Positions 27,456 through 37,187 of a DNA stretch of 64,000 nt are shown in pieces. The position numbers were made by a program, and so were the translations under genes. This DNA comes from Paracandidimonas soli (GTDB lineage: Bacteria > Pseudomonadota > Gammaproteobacteria > Burkholderiales > Burkholderiaceae_B). The number at the start of each line of letters is the position of its first letter. Position 1 is the first letter of the stretch. The DNA lies in NCBI RefSeq assembly GCF_004342005.1, contig NZ_SMBX01000007.1:62001-126000 (forward strand). Direction: 5' to 3'. Under the pieces are notes generated by a model. That model was not told the DNA's origin. It saw only the letters and a list, made by a program, of their open reading frames with translations, and searched no databases.

Positions 27456-28757
27456 ATGTCTCTGATCCACCGCCTGGACAGTCGCTCCGAAGACTTCTCC
27501 CGCCAGTTGCGCACGCTGCTGGCCTTCGACGCCTCGCAGGACGAGGCCATCGAGCAGGCCGCCGCGGACATCCTGCGCAACATCCGCGCGCGCGGCGACG
27601 AAGCCCTGCTGGAATACACGCAGCGCTTCGACCGCGTCCAGGCAGCCAGCGTTTCCGCGCTGGAGATCCCGCGCAGCGAATGGCTGGCCGCGCTCGACGG
27701 CCTGCCGCAGGCGCAGCGCAAGGCGCTGGAAGCCGCCGCCGCCCGCGTACGCGCCTATCATGAGCGCCAGCGTGCGTCAGACTGGAACTACACCGAAGCC
27801 GACGGCACCGTCCTGGGCCAGAAAGTCACGCCGCTGGACCGCGTCGGCCTGTATGTGCCCGGCGGCAAAGCGGCCTACCCGTCTTCGGTCCTGATGAACG
27901 CCATCCCGGCCAAGGTGGCCGGCGTCCCCGAGGTCGTCATGGTCACGCCCACGCCCGACGGCGCGCGCAACCCCATCGTGCTGGCCGCGGCCGCCATCAG
28001 CGGCGTCGATCGCGTCTTCGCCATCGGCGGCGCGCAGGCGGTCGGCGCCCTGGCCTACGGCACGGCAACCATCGCGCCGGTCGACAAGATCGTCGGCCCG
28101 GGCAATGCCTACGTCGCGGCAGCCAAGCGCCGCGTGTTCGGCACGGTCGGCATCGACATGGTGGCCGGGCCCAGCGAAATCCTGATCATCTGCGACGGCA
28201 CGACGCCCGCCGACTGGATCGCCATCGACCTGTTCTCGCAGGCCGAGCACGACGAACTGGCGCAGGCCATCCTGCTCTGTCCCGATGCCGCCTACCTGGA
28301 CGAGGTGCAGGCCGCCATCGCCCGACTGCTGCCCGCCATGCCGCGCGCGGACATCATCCGCACCAGCCTGGGCAATCGCGGCGTGCTGATCCAGGTGCGC
28401 GATCTCGAAGAGGCCTGCGCCATCGCCAACGACATCGCGCCGGAACACCTCGAGATCTCCACCGAACAGCCCGAACGCTGGGCCGAGCGCATCCGCCACG
28501 CGGGCGCCATTTTCCTGGGCCGCTACAGCTCCGAGGCCCTGGGCGACTACTGCGCCGGCCCCAATCACGTGCTGCCCACGGCGCGCACGGCACGCTTCTC
28601 CTCGCCGCTGGGCGTGTATGATTTCCAGAAACGCTCCAGCATGATCCACATTTCCCGGGAAGGCGCGCAGACGCTGGGCCGCATCGCCGCCGAACTGGCC
28701 TATGGCGAGGGCCTGCAGGCCCACGCCGCCAGCGCCGAGCGCCGCCTTTCCCCCTGA
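27456..28757 (+). CDS. hisD: Histidinol dehydrogenase
   Basis: 433-aa zinc enzyme performing the last two oxidations, histidinol to histidine. Visible signatures: [22 protein letters not shown] near residue 130 (in parts), [14 protein letters not shown] near 212, [11 protein letters not shown] near 232, and the zinc/base block [12 protein letters not shown] near 260; EHLEI near 330 carries the general base. It starts 44 bp after hisG. Strikingly, hisC does not follow it as in most Burkholderiales; hisB comes 36 bp later. Confidence 0.98.
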   Translation: MSLIHRLDSRSEDFSRQLRTLLAFDASQDEAIEQAAADILRNIRARGDEALLEYTQRFDRVQAASVSALEIPRSEWLAALDGLPQAQRKALEAAAARVRAYHERQRASDWNYTEADGTVLGQKVTPLDRVGLYVPGGKAAYPSSVLMNAIPAKVAGVPEVVMVTPTPDGARNPIVLAAAAISGVDRVFAIGGAQAVGALAYGTATIAPVDKIVGPGNAYVAAAKRRVFGTVGIDMVAGPSEILIICDGTTPADWIAIDLFSQAEHDELAQAILLCPDAAYLDEVQAAIARLLPAMPRADIIRTSLGNRGVLIQVRDLEEACAIANDIAPEHLEISTEQPERWAERIRHAGAIFLGRYSSEALGDYCAGPNHVLPTARTARFSSPLGVYDFQKRSSMIHISREGAQTLGRIAAELAYGEGLQAHAASAERRLSP

Positions 28758-28793
28758 CGCCGTCCACCAGACCGATTCCGGAACCCCCATACC

Positions 28794-29381
28794 ATGCGTA
28801 CAGCCGACGTCATCCGCAACACCAACGAAACCCGCATCCGCGTGTCCATCAACCTCGACGGCACGGGCAAGCACACCCTCCAGTCCGGCGTGCCCTTCCT
28901 CGACCACATGCTGGACCAGATTGCGCGCCACGGCCTGATCGACCTCGACATCCATTGCGACGGCGACACGCACATCGACGACCACCACACGGTGGAAGAC
29001 ATCGGCATCGCCCTGGGCCAGGCCGTGGCCATCGCCGTGGGCGACAAGGCCGGCCTGCGCCGCTACGGCCACTCCTACGTGCCGCTGGACGAAGCGCTCA
29101 GCCGTGTGGTCATCGACCTGTCCGGCCGTCCCGGCCTGCAGTTCCATGTCCCCTTCACCCGCGCCCGCATCGGCACATTCGACGTCGATCTCGCTCGCGA
29201 ATTCTTCCAGGGCTTCGTCAACCACGCCCAGGCCACTGTCCACATCGACAACCTGCGCGGCGAAAACGCCCACCACCAGTGCGAAACCGTCTTCAAGGCC
29301 TTCGGCCGGGCGCTGCGCATGGCGGTGGAGCAGGACCCGCGCAACGGCGGCGTCATCCCGTCCACCAAAGGCGTCCTCTGA
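28794..29381 (+). CDS. hisB: Imidazoleglycerol-phosphate dehydratase
   Basis: 195-aa monofunctional dehydratase (no histidinol-phosphatase domain). Mn-binding histidine clusters are visible in [29 protein letters not shown] and [18 protein letters not shown]. It lies directly after hisD, where hisC would be expected, and 61 bp before hisH. Confidence 0.98.
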   Translation: MRTADVIRNTNETRIRVSINLDGTGKHTLQSGVPFLDHMLDQIARHGLIDLDIHCDGDTHIDDHHTVEDIGIALGQAVAIAVGDKAGLRRYGHSYVPLDEALSRVVIDLSGRPGLQFHVPFTRARIGTFDVDLAREFFQGFVNHAQATVHIDNLRGENAHHQCETVFKAFGRALRMAVEQDPRNGGVIPSTKGVL

Positions 29382-29442
29382 TCCATTCCCGCGCCTGCCT
29401 GGCCGGCGCGGGCTCCGCCACCTTCCACCAAACGGTCACACC

Positions 29443-30090
29443 GTGAACACGATCGCCATCGTCAACTACGGCATGGGCAACTTCCACTCGGTTGCGCGCG
29501 CGCTGCGCGCCGCCGCGCCCGATGCCGACATCCTTATCGCCAGCCGCCCCGAAGAGGTCGAGCGCGCCTCGCGCGTGGTGTTTCCCGGCCAGGGCGCCAT
29601 GCGCGACTGCATGGCCACGCTGCGCGCCTCGGGCCTGCGCGACGCCGTGCTGCATGCCGCCCGCAACAAGCCCCTGCTGGGCGTATGCGTTGGCGAGCAG
29701 ATGCTGTTCTCGCACAGCGAAGAGGGCGACACCCCCGGGCTGGGCATCTTCCCCGGCAATGTCGTCCGTTTCGCGGGTCCGGCGTTCAGCCGCCCCGGCG
29801 CGGACGGCGCTCCGCAGTTGAAGATCCCGCACATGGGCTGGAACCGCGTGCGCCAGACCCAGGCGCACCCGCTATGGCAGGGAATACCCGACCAGGCGTT
29901 TTTTTACTTCGTACACAGTTATTATGTCGCTCCGTCTTTGTCCTCGCTCATTGTTGGACAAAGCGATTACGGGGTAAGCTTTACCTGTGCAGTCGCGCAG
30001 GCTAATATTTTCGCGGTCCAGTTCCACCCCGAGAAAAGCGGGGACACCGGCCTGCGGCTGTATCGCAACTTCGTCGGCTGGAACCCCTGA
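29443..30090 (+). CDS. hisH: Imidazole glycerol phosphate synthase, glutaminase subunit
   Basis: 215-aa class I glutamine amidotransferase that supplies ammonia to HisF. Triad: Cys in [12 protein letters not shown] near residue 85, and His/Glu in [10 protein letters not shown] near 194. [11 protein letters not shown] is the family N-terminus. The start is GTG at 29443; no ATG fits. The last third (about 29890-30010) is visibly AT-richer than the rest of the operon but the reading frame and motifs are intact. Confidence 0.97.
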   Translation: MNTIAIVNYGMGNFHSVARALRAAAPDADILIASRPEEVERASRVVFPGQGAMRDCMATLRASGLRDAVLHAARNKPLLGVCVGEQMLFSHSEEGDTPGLGIFPGNVVRFAGPAFSRPGADGAPQLKIPHMGWNRVRQTQAHPLWQGIPDQAFFYFVHSYYVAPSLSSLIVGQSDYGVSFTCAVAQANIFAVQFHPEKSGDTGLRLYRNFVGWNP

Positions 30091-30146
30091 TCGCTCCGAC
30101 CACCGACAAACCTATACCTATCGACCTCTGTACTGATCCGACCGCC

Positions 30147-30893
30147 ATGCTTCTCATCCCTGCCATCGATCTCCAGAACGGACAATGCGTACGCCTGCGC
30201 CAGGGCGACCTCAACAACTCCACGGTCTTTTCCGAGGACCCGGCAGCCATGGCCGCCCAGTGGCTGGAGCAAGGGGCCCGCAGGCTGCACCTGGTCGACC
30301 TGAACGGCGCCGTAGCCGGCAAGCCCAAGAACGAAGCCGCCATACGCGCCATCATCGGGGCCGTCGACGGTGAAATCCCCGTGCAGATCGGCGGCGGCAT
30401 CCGCGACCTGGACACCATCGAAGCCTACCTGGACAGCGGCCTGTCCTATGTCATCATCGGCACGGCCGCCGTCAAGGATCCGGGCTTCCTCAGCGATGCC
30501 TGCACCGCCTTCCCCGGCCATATCATCGTGGGCCTGGACGCTCGCGACGGCAAGGTCGCCACGGACGGCTGGAGCAAGCTTACCCGCCACAGCGTGCTCG
30601 ACCTGGCCCGCAAGTTCGAGGACTACGGCTGCGAGGCCATCATCTATACGGACATCGGCCGCGACGGCATGCTCTCGGGCGTCAACATCGAAGCCACGGT
30701 CGCCCTGTCGCGCCATGTGCGCATCCCCATCATCGCCTCGGGCGGCGTCACCGACCTCGACGACATCCGCGCGCTGTGCGCCGTCGAGCACGAAGGCATC
30801 GAGGGCGCCATCCTGGGCCGCAGCCTGTACGAAGGCACGCTGGACTTCGCCGAGGCCCAGGCCCTGGCCGACGAGATCAACCCCAATGACTGA
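30147..30893 (+). CDS. hisA: Phosphoribosylformimino-5-aminoimidazole carboxamide ribotide isomerase
   Basis: 248-aa (beta/alpha)8 isomerase of histidine synthesis. The two catalytic aspartates lie in [14 protein letters not shown] near residue 8 and in [12 protein letters not shown] near 168-176. Phosphate-binding glycines are in [14 protein letters not shown] and [12 protein letters not shown]. The gene overlaps hisF by 8 bp. Confidence 0.98.
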   Translation: MLLIPAIDLQNGQCVRLRQGDLNNSTVFSEDPAAMAAQWLEQGARRLHLVDLNGAVAGKPKNEAAIRAIIGAVDGEIPVQIGGGIRDLDTIEAYLDSGLSYVIIGTAAVKDPGFLSDACTAFPGHIIVGLDARDGKVATDGWSKLTRHSVLDLARKFEDYGCEAIIYTDIGRDGMLSGVNIEATVALSRHVRIPIIASGGVTDLDDIRALCAVEHEGIEGAILGRSLYEGTLDFAEAQALADEINPND

Positions 30894-31677
30894 CACCGCG
30901 CGCTCCGATCTGGCCTGCCGCATCATCCCCTGCCTCGACGTCACGGCCGGCCGCGTCGTCAAGGGCGTCAACTTCGTCGACCTCGTCGATGCGGGCGACC
31001 CCGTCGAGATCGCGCGCAAGTACAACGACCAAGGCGCCGACGAGCTCACGTTCCTGGACATCACCGCCAGCAGCGACGACCGCGACCTGATCCTGCCCAT
31101 CATCGAGTCCGTCGCCAGCCAGATCTTCATCCCGCTGACCGTGGGAGGCGGCGTGCGCAAGGTGGCCGACATCCAGCGCCTGCTCAATGCGGGAGCCGAC
31201 AAGGTCTCCATCAACAGCGCCGCGGTCGCCAACCCCGAACTCGTGCGCGAAGCCGCCCAGTACCATGGCTCGCAATGCATCGTCGTGGCCATCGACGCCC
31301 GTCGCGTTTCCGGGCCGGGCGAGACATCGCGCTGGGAAATCTACACGCACGGCGGGCGCAAGCCCACCGGCATCGACGTCATCGAATGGGCGCGAAAAAT
31401 GGCGGACTACGGCGCGGGCGAACTGCTGCTGACCAGCATGGATCGCGACGGCACCAAGGAAGGCTTCGACCTCGAACTGACACGCGCCGTTTCCGACGCA
31501 GTGCCGGTCCCCGTCATCGCCTCCGGCGGCGTGGGAAATCTGCAGCACCTGGCCGACGGCATCACCCAGGGCCACGCCAGCGCAGTGCTGGCGGCCAGCA
31601 TTTTCCACTACGGCCAGCACACCGTGCAGGAAGCCAAGGCGTTCCTGGCCGGCCAGGGCATCAAGGTGCGGCAATGA
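30886..31677 (+). CDS. hisF: Imidazole glycerol phosphate synthase, cyclase subunit
   Basis: 263-aa (beta/alpha)8 cyclase that partners HisH. Catalytic aspartates in [18 protein letters not shown] near residue 14 and [17 protein letters not shown] near 185. [10 protein letters not shown] and [11 protein letters not shown] are the phosphate-binding blocks. The start at 30886 lies inside the hisA 3' end; the hisI start overlaps its stop (ATGA). Confidence 0.98.
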   Translation: MTDTARSDLACRIIPCLDVTAGRVVKGVNFVDLVDAGDPVEIARKYNDQGADELTFLDITASSDDRDLILPIIESVASQIFIPLTVGGGVRKVADIQRLLNAGADKVSINSAAVANPELVREAAQYHGSQCIVVAIDARRVSGPGETSRWEIYTHGGRKPTGIDVIEWARKMADYGAGELLLTSMDRDGTKEGFDLELTRAVSDAVPVPVIASGGVGNLQHLADGITQGHASAVLAASIFHYGQHTVQEAKAFLAGQGIKVRQ

Positions 31678-32087
31678 CCGACAGAACGCTTCCCGCATGG
31701 CTAGCCGAACTGGTCTTCGATGAAAAGGGCCTGATCCCCGTCATCGCACAGGATGCCGCCACAGGCACGGTGATGATGTTCGCCTACGCCAATGCCGAGG
31801 CGCTGGCCGAAACCGCCGCCTCCGGCCGCGCCGTCTACTGGTCGCGCTCGCGCAACCGGCTTTGGCGCAAAGGCGAGGAGTCCGGCCACGTCCAGATCGT
31901 GCACGAAATCCGCCTCGACTGCGACGGCGACGTTATCCTGTATAAAATCGACCAAAAGGGCGGAATTGCCTGCCATACGGGGCGTGAAAGCTGCTTTTAC
32001 CGTAGACTTGACGACACCGGCAACGGCCAGGCCGACTGGGCCGTCGTCGATCCCGTCCTGAAAGATCCGGAGCACATCTACAAATGA
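31674..32087 (+). CDS. hisI: Phosphoribosyl-AMP cyclohydrolase
   Basis: 137-aa zinc enzyme opening the adenine ring of phosphoribosyl-AMP. Visible: [14 protein letters not shown] near residue 30, [18 protein letters not shown] near 55, LDCDGDVIL with Mg/Zn ligands near 82, and the TGRESCFYR block near 108. Encoded separately from hisE, with 4-bp overlaps on both sides. Confidence 0.98.
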   Translation: MTDRTLPAWLAELVFDEKGLIPVIAQDAATGTVMMFAYANAEALAETAASGRAVYWSRSRNRLWRKGEESGHVQIVHEIRLDCDGDVILYKIDQKGGIACHTGRESCFYRRLDDTGNGQADWAVVDPVLKDPEHIYK

Positions 32088-32446
32088 GCCATTCCTCCGA
32101 CATTCTTTCCCGCCTGGCCGACACCATCGAGTCCCGCCTGCCCGCCAATGGCGGCGATCCGGCGCAGTCATACACGGCGAAGCTGCTGGCAAAAGGACCC
32201 GATGCCTTCCTGAAAAAAATCGGCGAGGAAAGCACCGAACTGGTCATGGCCGCCAAGGACGGCGCGCCCGACAAGATCATCTACGAAACCGCCGATCTCT
32301 GGTTCCACAGCCTGGTCGCGCTGGCGCACTACGGCATCCGCCCGGAAACCGTGCTGGCCGAGCTGGCCCGCCGCGAAGGCGTATCCGGCCTGGCGGAAAA
32401 GGCCTCGCGCCCGGACCAGGCAAGCGCAACAAAGGAGTCCGCATGA
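32084..32446 (+). CDS. hisE: Phosphoribosyl-ATP pyrophosphatase
   Basis: 120-aa MazG-fold pyrophosphatase, second step of histidine synthesis. Metal-binding acidic residues in [17 protein letters not shown] near residue 45 and [14 protein letters not shown] near 67. 4-bp overlaps with hisI and hinT keep it in the same transcription unit. The C-terminal ~18 residues are a loose polar tail. Confidence 0.97.
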   Translation: MSHSSDILSRLADTIESRLPANGGDPAQSYTAKLLAKGPDAFLKKIGEESTELVMAAKDGAPDKIIYETADLWFHSLVALAHYGIRPETVLAELARREGVSGLAEKASRPDQASATKESA

Positions 32447-32814
32447 GCGAGAACAACGTATTCGCCAGAATCATCCGCGGCGAACTGCCGGCGAACAAAG
32501 TCTACGAAGACGACGAGTTCCTGGCATTCCACGATATAGATCCCGCCGCCCCCGTACATTTGCTGCTTATTCCCAAGCGTCATGTCGTATCCTTGCAGGA
32601 TGTCGGCCCCGAAGACGCCGCATGGCTCGGCCGCATGATGGCGCTCATCCCGAAGCTCGCCCTGGAAAACGGCTGCAGGCCCGGCCCCGAAGGCGGTTTC
32701 CGTGTCGTGGCCAACAGCGGCGATGACGGCGGACAGGAAGTTCCGCACCTGCATTTCCATATCCTCGGGGGCGAGCGCCCCTGGAAACCCAAATCGGCAG
32801 CATTGGCCGTTTAA
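32443..32814 (+). CDS. hinT: HIT-family purine nucleoside phosphoramidase
   Basis: 123-aa histidine-triad hydrolase. The His-x-His-x-His motif is in [11 protein letters not shown] near residue 103; [20 protein letters not shown] is the conserved N-terminal half. HinT hydrolyses adenosine phosphoramidates in E. coli. Placement between hisE and tatA, with a 4-bp overlap to hisE, is conserved in Burkholderiales. Confidence 0.95.
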   Translation: MSENNVFARIIRGELPANKVYEDDEFLAFHDIDPAAPVHLLLIPKRHVVSLQDVGPEDAAWLGRMMALIPKLALENGCRPGPEGGFRVVANSGDDGGQEVPHLHFHILGGERPWKPKSAALAV

Positions 32815-32828
32815 CTGGAGTAAACATC

Positions 32829-33056
32829 ATGGGTAGTTTCAGTATCTGGCATTGGCTGATCGTCCTGGTCATCGTCGCCCTCGTCTTCGGCACCAAGAAG
32901 CTGCGCAATGTCGGCGAAGATCTCGGCGGCGCCGTCAAGGGTTTCAAGAAAGGCATGAAGGAAGCCTCCTCCGAAGACACGCCCGAGTCCGTCACGCAGC
33001 GCGTGGAAACCGGCGAAACCATCGACGTGCAGGCGAAGGAAAAGAAAGACGCCTGA
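32829..33056 (+). CDS. tatA: Twin-arginine translocase subunit TatA
   Basis: 75-aa pore-forming subunit of the Tat system, which exports folded proteins. One N-terminal membrane helix (about residues 4-20) is followed by the [20 protein letters not shown] amphipathic helix and a charged tail. ACTGGAG precedes the start. Only 14 bp separate it from hinT. Confidence 0.97.
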   Translation: MGSFSIWHWLIVLVIVALVFGTKKLRNVGEDLGGAVKGFKKGMKEASSEDTPESVTQRVETGETIDVQAKEKKDA

Positions 33057-33132
33057 GTCCTCTTGGGCGCAACCGGCGTGCGGCCCGCGCGGCACGCCTT
33101 CCATCCACTCCATGTCTGTACACAGGTAGCTT

Positions 33133-33714
33133 ATGTTTGACGTCAGCTTCAGTGAACTGATGTTGATCGGCGTCATCGCCCTGATCGTCATCGGTCCGCA
33201 ACGCCTTCCCAAGGTCGCCCGCACGGTCGGCCACCTGCTGGGCCGCGCGCAGCGCTACGTCAACGATGTCAAGTCCGACATCCAGCGCGAAGTCAATCTG
33301 GAAGAGGTCAACAAGGTCAAGTCGCAAATGGAGGAGGCCGCCCGCTCGGTCAAGTCTACCGTCAACGACCTTGGCAGCACGCTCACCAAGCCCGTCGACG
33401 AAGCCAGGAAGGCGCTCGATGACGCCAAGTCTTCCGTCACCGGCCTGGGCGACACGCTGACCAAGCCGGTCGAAGAGGCCAGACAGGCCCTCAACGAAGC
33501 CAAGTCCTCGTTCGAGTCGCTGGACCTCAACGCCGGGGCCAACCCCGCCGCTCCTCCCGCCCAGAAGGCCGCCGACACGCAGGCGGACGCTGAACCGCAA
33601 AGCGCCAACCTGCCCCTGCCCGGCCTGGAGCCGGAAGCAGCGCCTGCCGACGCGGCTTCGAAGCCCGCCGGCAATATCGATACCGACAACAAAACCACGG
33701 GGACATCGTCGTGA
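33133..33714 (+). CDS. tatB: Twin-arginine translocase subunit TatB
   Basis: 193-aa Tat receptor subunit. MFDVSFSELMLIGVIALIV is the membrane helix, followed by GPQRLPKVARTVGHLLGR. A long amphipathic region contains near-repeats (DLGSTLTKPVDEARKAL, GLGDTLTKPVEEARQAL; about residues 75-125), and then an Ala/Pro-rich tail. The duplication is unusual but length is within family range. Overlaps tatC by 4 bp. Confidence 0.96.
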   Translation: MFDVSFSELMLIGVIALIVIGPQRLPKVARTVGHLLGRAQRYVNDVKSDIQREVNLEEVNKVKSQMEEAARSVKSTVNDLGSTLTKPVDEARKALDDAKSSVTGLGDTLTKPVEEARQALNEAKSSFESLDLNAGANPAAPPAQKAADTQADAEPQSANLPLPGLEPEAAPADAASKPAGNIDTDNKTTGTSS

Positions 33715-34493
33715 CCCAGGATGCATCCCAGGATACTTTCATTTCCCACCTGATCGAACTGCGCACGCGGCTGCTGCGCGCGGTCGGCACCATGCTGGGC
33801 GTATTCGTCATCCTGTTTCTGTACCCCGGCCCGTCAGCCATCTATGACGTCCTGGCGCAGCCCATGCTGGCTTCGCTGCCCGAAGGCACGCGCATGATCG
33901 CCACCGGCGTCATCACGCCATTCATGGTGCCGGTCAAGGTCACGCTACTGGCGGCCTTCGTCATCTCCCTGCCGGTCGTCCTGTACCAGGCCTGGGCCTT
34001 CATCGCTCCCGGCCTGTACCGCCATGAGCAGCGCCTGGCGCTGCCGCTGATCATCTCCAGCACCCTGCTGTTCCTGGCCGGCATGGCGTTCTGCTATTTC
34101 GTCGTGTTCCGCACGGTGTTCAGCTTCATCGCGGGCTTCGCGCCGCAGTCCATCACGCCCGCGCCCGACATCGAGGCCTATGTCAGCTTCGTCATCACCA
34201 TGTTCATCGCCTTCGGCGTGACCTTCGAGGTTCCCGTCGTGGTCGTTCTGCTGGTCAAGACCGGCATGGTCACGGTGCAGAAGCTGCGCGAAGCCAGGGG
34301 CTACGTCATCGTCGGCGCATTCGTCATCGCGGCCGTCGTCACGCCTCCCGATGTACTCAGCCAGTTCATGCTGGCCACGCCGCTATGCCTGCTGTACGAA
34401 GTCGGCATCCTGATCGGCAAGATGATCGAAAAGAAACAGCCGGCGGAAGACAGCGAAGACGACGCCGGCGGCGAAGTCGCAACACGCGACTGA
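33711..34493 (+). CDS. tatC: Twin-arginine translocase subunit TatC
   Basis: 260-aa polytopic Tat core subunit that recognises twin-arginine signals with TatB. Six hydrophobic segments. FISHLIELRTRLLRAVG is the conserved cytoplasmic N-terminus, with LYQAWAFIAPGLYRHEQR and FGVTFEVPVVVVLLVKTG further on. The Rieske protein encoded 2.7 kb downstream carries a twin-arginine signal and is a likely local client. Confidence 0.97.
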   Translation: MTQDASQDTFISHLIELRTRLLRAVGTMLGVFVILFLYPGPSAIYDVLAQPMLASLPEGTRMIATGVITPFMVPVKVTLLAAFVISLPVVLYQAWAFIAPGLYRHEQRLALPLIISSTLLFLAGMAFCYFVVFRTVFSFIAGFAPQSITPAPDIEAYVSFVITMFIAFGVTFEVPVVVVLLVKTGMVTVQKLREARGYVIVGAFVIAAVVTPPDVLSQFMLATPLCLLYEVGILIGKMIEKKQPAEDSEDDAGGEVATRD

Positions 34494-34561
34494 ACATCGC
34501 CTGATGGCGGCGCCCATTCCCCGCGCCCGCCAACCGGAACGAAGCCGATACTTTCGCTTTC

Positions 34562-34590
34562 CCTGAAGCCGGAACCGCGGCGGCTTCAGG
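34562..34590. terminator. Hairpin between convergent tatC and DegS-like genes
   Basis: Perfect 10-bp inverted repeat (CCTGAAGCCG at 34562-34571, CGGCTTCAGG at 34581-34590, 9-nt loop) in the 139-bp gap between converging genes. No T-run, so termination is inferred from position. Confidence 0.45.
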
Positions 34591-34632
34591 ATTGCGCCCT
34601 GCGGACGAATTCCCGCGCAACCTTCGCCAGAC

Positions 34633-35790
34633 TCAGTTGGGCATTTGCGCCGGACGTTTCCCCACTTTGACTGACAGCTCCCTGGCCTTGCCGTCGCGAA
34701 GCACGCCCAATGTCGCCTTCGACCCCGGCTGCAGCGGCGCAATCTGGTTCAGGAAACCGATGGAGTCCCTGACCGGCTCTTCGTCCAGGCTCAGGATGAT
34801 ATCCCCCACCCGGATGCCCCCCGTCCATGCCGGCCCATTGCGCAGCACGCTGGCCACGATCACGCCGTCGCGCCGCTCCATCCGGAAGGCCCGGGCCAGA
34901 TCCGGCGTGATGTCCTGGGGCTCCAGCCCCAGCCAGCCGCGCGTCACTTCGCCATGCTCGATGATCTGCTCCATGATCATGAGCGCCACCGGCGCGGGAA
35001 TGGCGAAGCCGATGCCCAGCGATCCGCCGGTCTCGGAATAAATGGCCGTATTGATGCCGACCATGCGGCCCCTTCCATCGATCAGCGCCCCGCCGGAATT
35101 GCCCGGATTGATGGCCGCATCGGTCTGGATGAAGTTCTCGTAGATATTGATGCCCAGCCGGTTGCGCCCCAGCGCGGACACGATCCCCATGGTCGTGGTC
35201 TGGCCGACGCCGAAAGGATTGCCGATCGCCAGCACCACATCCCCCACCCGCAGCGCCTCATTCTTCGCGTACGTAATGGCTTGCAGATCCGGCAGGTCGA
35301 TCTTCAGCACGGCCAGGTCGCTTTCGGGATCGCCGCCGACCAGCTTGGCGCGAGCCTGCCTGCCATCGCTCAACGCGACTTCGATGGCGTCGGCCGCCTC
35401 GATGACATGGTAATTCGTCAGGATGTGCCCATCCGCCCTGGCTATCACTCCCGAGCCCAGGCTGGTCGACTGCTTGCGCCGGCTGAACCCGGGCAGTTCG
35501 CCGAACAGCCGATTGAGTTCGGGGTCGTTCGGAAACTGCAACAGCGGCACGTCCACCTGTTTGCTAGTATAGATATTGACGACGGACGGCGTGGCGGACG
35601 CCACTGCGGACGCAAACGACAGCAGCGGCGCAGCCGCGCCGTTGCCATTGCCGTTCGCGGCTGACGGCGGGGGCGCGACCACGGGCCGCGAAGCCATGCC
35701 CACCCATTCGGGCCGCAACGTCGCCACAATGAACAGGATACCCAGACAGACGGTCACGGTCTGGGCGAATAGCAACCATAATCGACGCAT
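34633..35790 (-). CDS. DegS/DegQ-type trypsin-like serine protease with PDZ domain
   Basis: 385-aa HtrA-family protease. An uncleaved-looking hydrophobic N-terminus (about 5-24) suggests membrane anchoring, then a Pro/Gly/Asn linker. The catalytic triad is His128 (TNYHVIEAAD), Asp158 (ESDLAVLKID) and Ser232 (NPGNSGGALID). A single PDZ domain occupies about 280-378 (GWLGLEPQDI, GGIRVGDIILSLDEEPV). One PDZ plus an anchor fits DegS architecture, though in Burkholderiales such genes are often called DegQ. Likely role: envelope-stress sensing or protein quality control. The 5' end is 29 bp from the divergent Nif3-like gene. Confidence 0.92.
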   Translation of the reverse strand: MRRLWLLFAQTVTVCLGILFIVATLRPEWVGMASRPVVAPPPSAANGNGNGAAAPLLSFASAVASATPSVVNIYTSKQVDVPLLQFPNDPELNRLFGELPGFSRRKQSTSLGSGVIARADGHILTNYHVIEAADAIEVALSDGRQARAKLVGGDPESDLAVLKIDLPDLQAITYAKNEALRVGDVVLAIGNPFGVGQTTTMGIVSALGRNRLGINIYENFIQTDAAINPGNSGGALIDGRGRMVGINTAIYSETGGSLGIGFAIPAPVALMIMEQIIEHGEVTRGWLGLEPQDITPDLARAFRMERRDGVIVASVLRNGPAWTGGIRVGDIILSLDEEPVRDSIGFLNQIAPLQPGSKATLGVLRDGKARELSVKVGKRPAQMPN

Positions 35791-35819
35791 AAGACGATGG
35801 AACCAGGGAAAATCGACAC

Positions 35820-36596
35820 ATGAACGCCGTGTCCACGAATGATCTGCATCAATGGCTCAATACCATACTCCAACCGCAGCGATTCCGGGACTATTGTCCC
35901 AACGGCCTGCAGTTGGAAGGCAAGCCGGAGATCCGACACATTATCACCGGAGTCACCGCCTCGCAGGCGCTGATCGACGCCGCCGCGCAACGCGGGGCGG
36001 ACGCCGTCCTGGTGCATCACGGCTGGTTCTGGAAGAACGAAGACCCCTGCATACGCGGCCCCAAGCACCGGCGCATCGCCCAGGCCATCGCGCACGGCCT
36101 GAACGTGTTCGCCTATCACCTGCCCCTGGACGCGCACCCGGAACTGGGCAACAACGCGCAGTTGGGCAGGATCCTGGGCTTCGAGCCGGAACGCACGCCG
36201 GAAGGAGAACCCATGCGCTGCGGCCCCGAAGACCTGATCTGGATAGGCCGGGTCCCCGAAGGCGCGACGCTGGAATCGCTGGCCGGACAGGTTCACAATT
36301 CTTTGGGCCGCGCCCCTCTTTTTGTTGGCAATCCGCAACAATCCGTGCGGCGCATCGCCTGGTGCACCGGCGGCGCCCAGGGCATGATGGAAGCTGCGGT
36401 CCAGGCTGGCGCCGATGCCTACCTGACCGGAGAAGCCTCGGAACAGAATTTCCACCTGGCGCATGAAACCGGCACGGGCTTCATCGCCGCCGGACACCAC
36501 GCCACCGAACGCTATGGCGTGAAGGCGCTGGGCGAAGCCGTGGCCCGGGAGTTCGGCATCCGGGTCGAATTCCTGGACCTGGACAACCCGATCTGA
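35820..36596 (+). CDS. Nif3-like dinuclear metal centre protein (YbgI/DUF34)
   Basis: 258-aa member of the NIF3/YbgI family, toroidal hexamers with a two-metal site. Metal-ligand motifs are visible: AVLVHHGWFW near residue 63, AYHLPLDAHPELGNN near 100, and the C-terminal AAGHHATERYG with Glu near 222. Function is unsettled; a GTP cyclohydrolase-like role has been proposed for relatives. The gene is divergent from the protease and converges with mscL, whose stop lies two bases away. Confidence 0.93.
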   Translation: MNAVSTNDLHQWLNTILQPQRFRDYCPNGLQLEGKPEIRHIITGVTASQALIDAAAQRGADAVLVHHGWFWKNEDPCIRGPKHRRIAQAIAHGLNVFAYHLPLDAHPELGNNAQLGRILGFEPERTPEGEPMRCGPEDLIWIGRVPEGATLESLAGQVHNSLGRAPLFVGNPQQSVRRIAWCTGGAQGMMEAAVQAGADAYLTGEASEQNFHLAHETGTGFIAAGHHATERYGVKALGEAVAREFGIRVEFLDLDNPI

Positions 36597-36598
36597 GG

Positions 36599-37057
36599 CT
36601 ACTTCTTCAGCAGATCGCGGATTTCGCGCAGCAGCACGACATCGTCCGGCGTCGGAGCGGGCTCCTCTGGCGCTGCCTCTTCTTCCTTGATGACTGTCGC
36701 CCTTGCCTTGTTGACGGCCTTCACCATGAAGAACACGACCAACGCCAGCAGCAGGAAATTGATCAGGATCGTCAGGAAGTTGCCCCATCCCAGCACCACG
36801 GCGCCGGCCTCGGTCAGTTCGGCGTACGTGCGGCCGCCCGCATAGCCGGCGGGCTCGGACAGCACCCAGAACTTGTTGCTGAAATCGACCTCTCCGCCCA
36901 GAATGAAGCTGATGATCGGCATCACCACGTCCTTGACCAGGGAGTCGATGATCTTTCCGAATGCGGCGCCGATGATCACACCGACGGCCAGGTCGATCAT
37001 ATTGCCTTTGACGGCGAACTCCCGGAACTCCGACAGAAAGCTCTTTGCTTTGCTCAT
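36599..37057 (-). CDS. mscL: Large-conductance mechanosensitive channel
   Basis: 152-aa inner-membrane tension-gated channel protecting against osmotic downshock. Membrane helix 1 is [20 protein letters not shown] near residue 19; the periplasmic loop is slightly long and contains [19 protein letters not shown]; helix 2 is near 92-114; the C-terminal helix ends [13 protein letters not shown]. Divergent from petA with a 130-bp promoter region between. Confidence 0.97.
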   Translation of the reverse strand: MSKAKSFLSEFREFAVKGNMIDLAVGVIIGAAFGKIIDSLVKDVVMPIISFILGGEVDFSNKFWVLSEPAGYAGGRTYAELTEAGAVVLGWGNFLTILINFLLLALVVFFMVKAVNKARATVIKEEEAAPEEPAPTPDDVVLLREIRDLLKK

Positions 37058-37104
37058 GTGTCTACCTTTGATATTAAGTAAATGTCACCCCTGGCGGGTA
37101 ACGC

Positions 37105-37110
37105 TATAAT
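37105..37110 (+). promoter_or_regulatory. Probable -10 element of petABC
   Basis: Perfect TATAAT 77 bp upstream of petA, with TGTCAC about 16 bp before it as a weak -35. This is the only good sigma-70-like match in the mscL-petA gap. Confidence 0.6.
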
Positions 37111-37187
37111 ATGCGACTGTAAAGAAGTACCTGTAAGAAAAGCAGGGATATGGCATGCCGCCACAGGCACCGGATAAGGATACTAGA

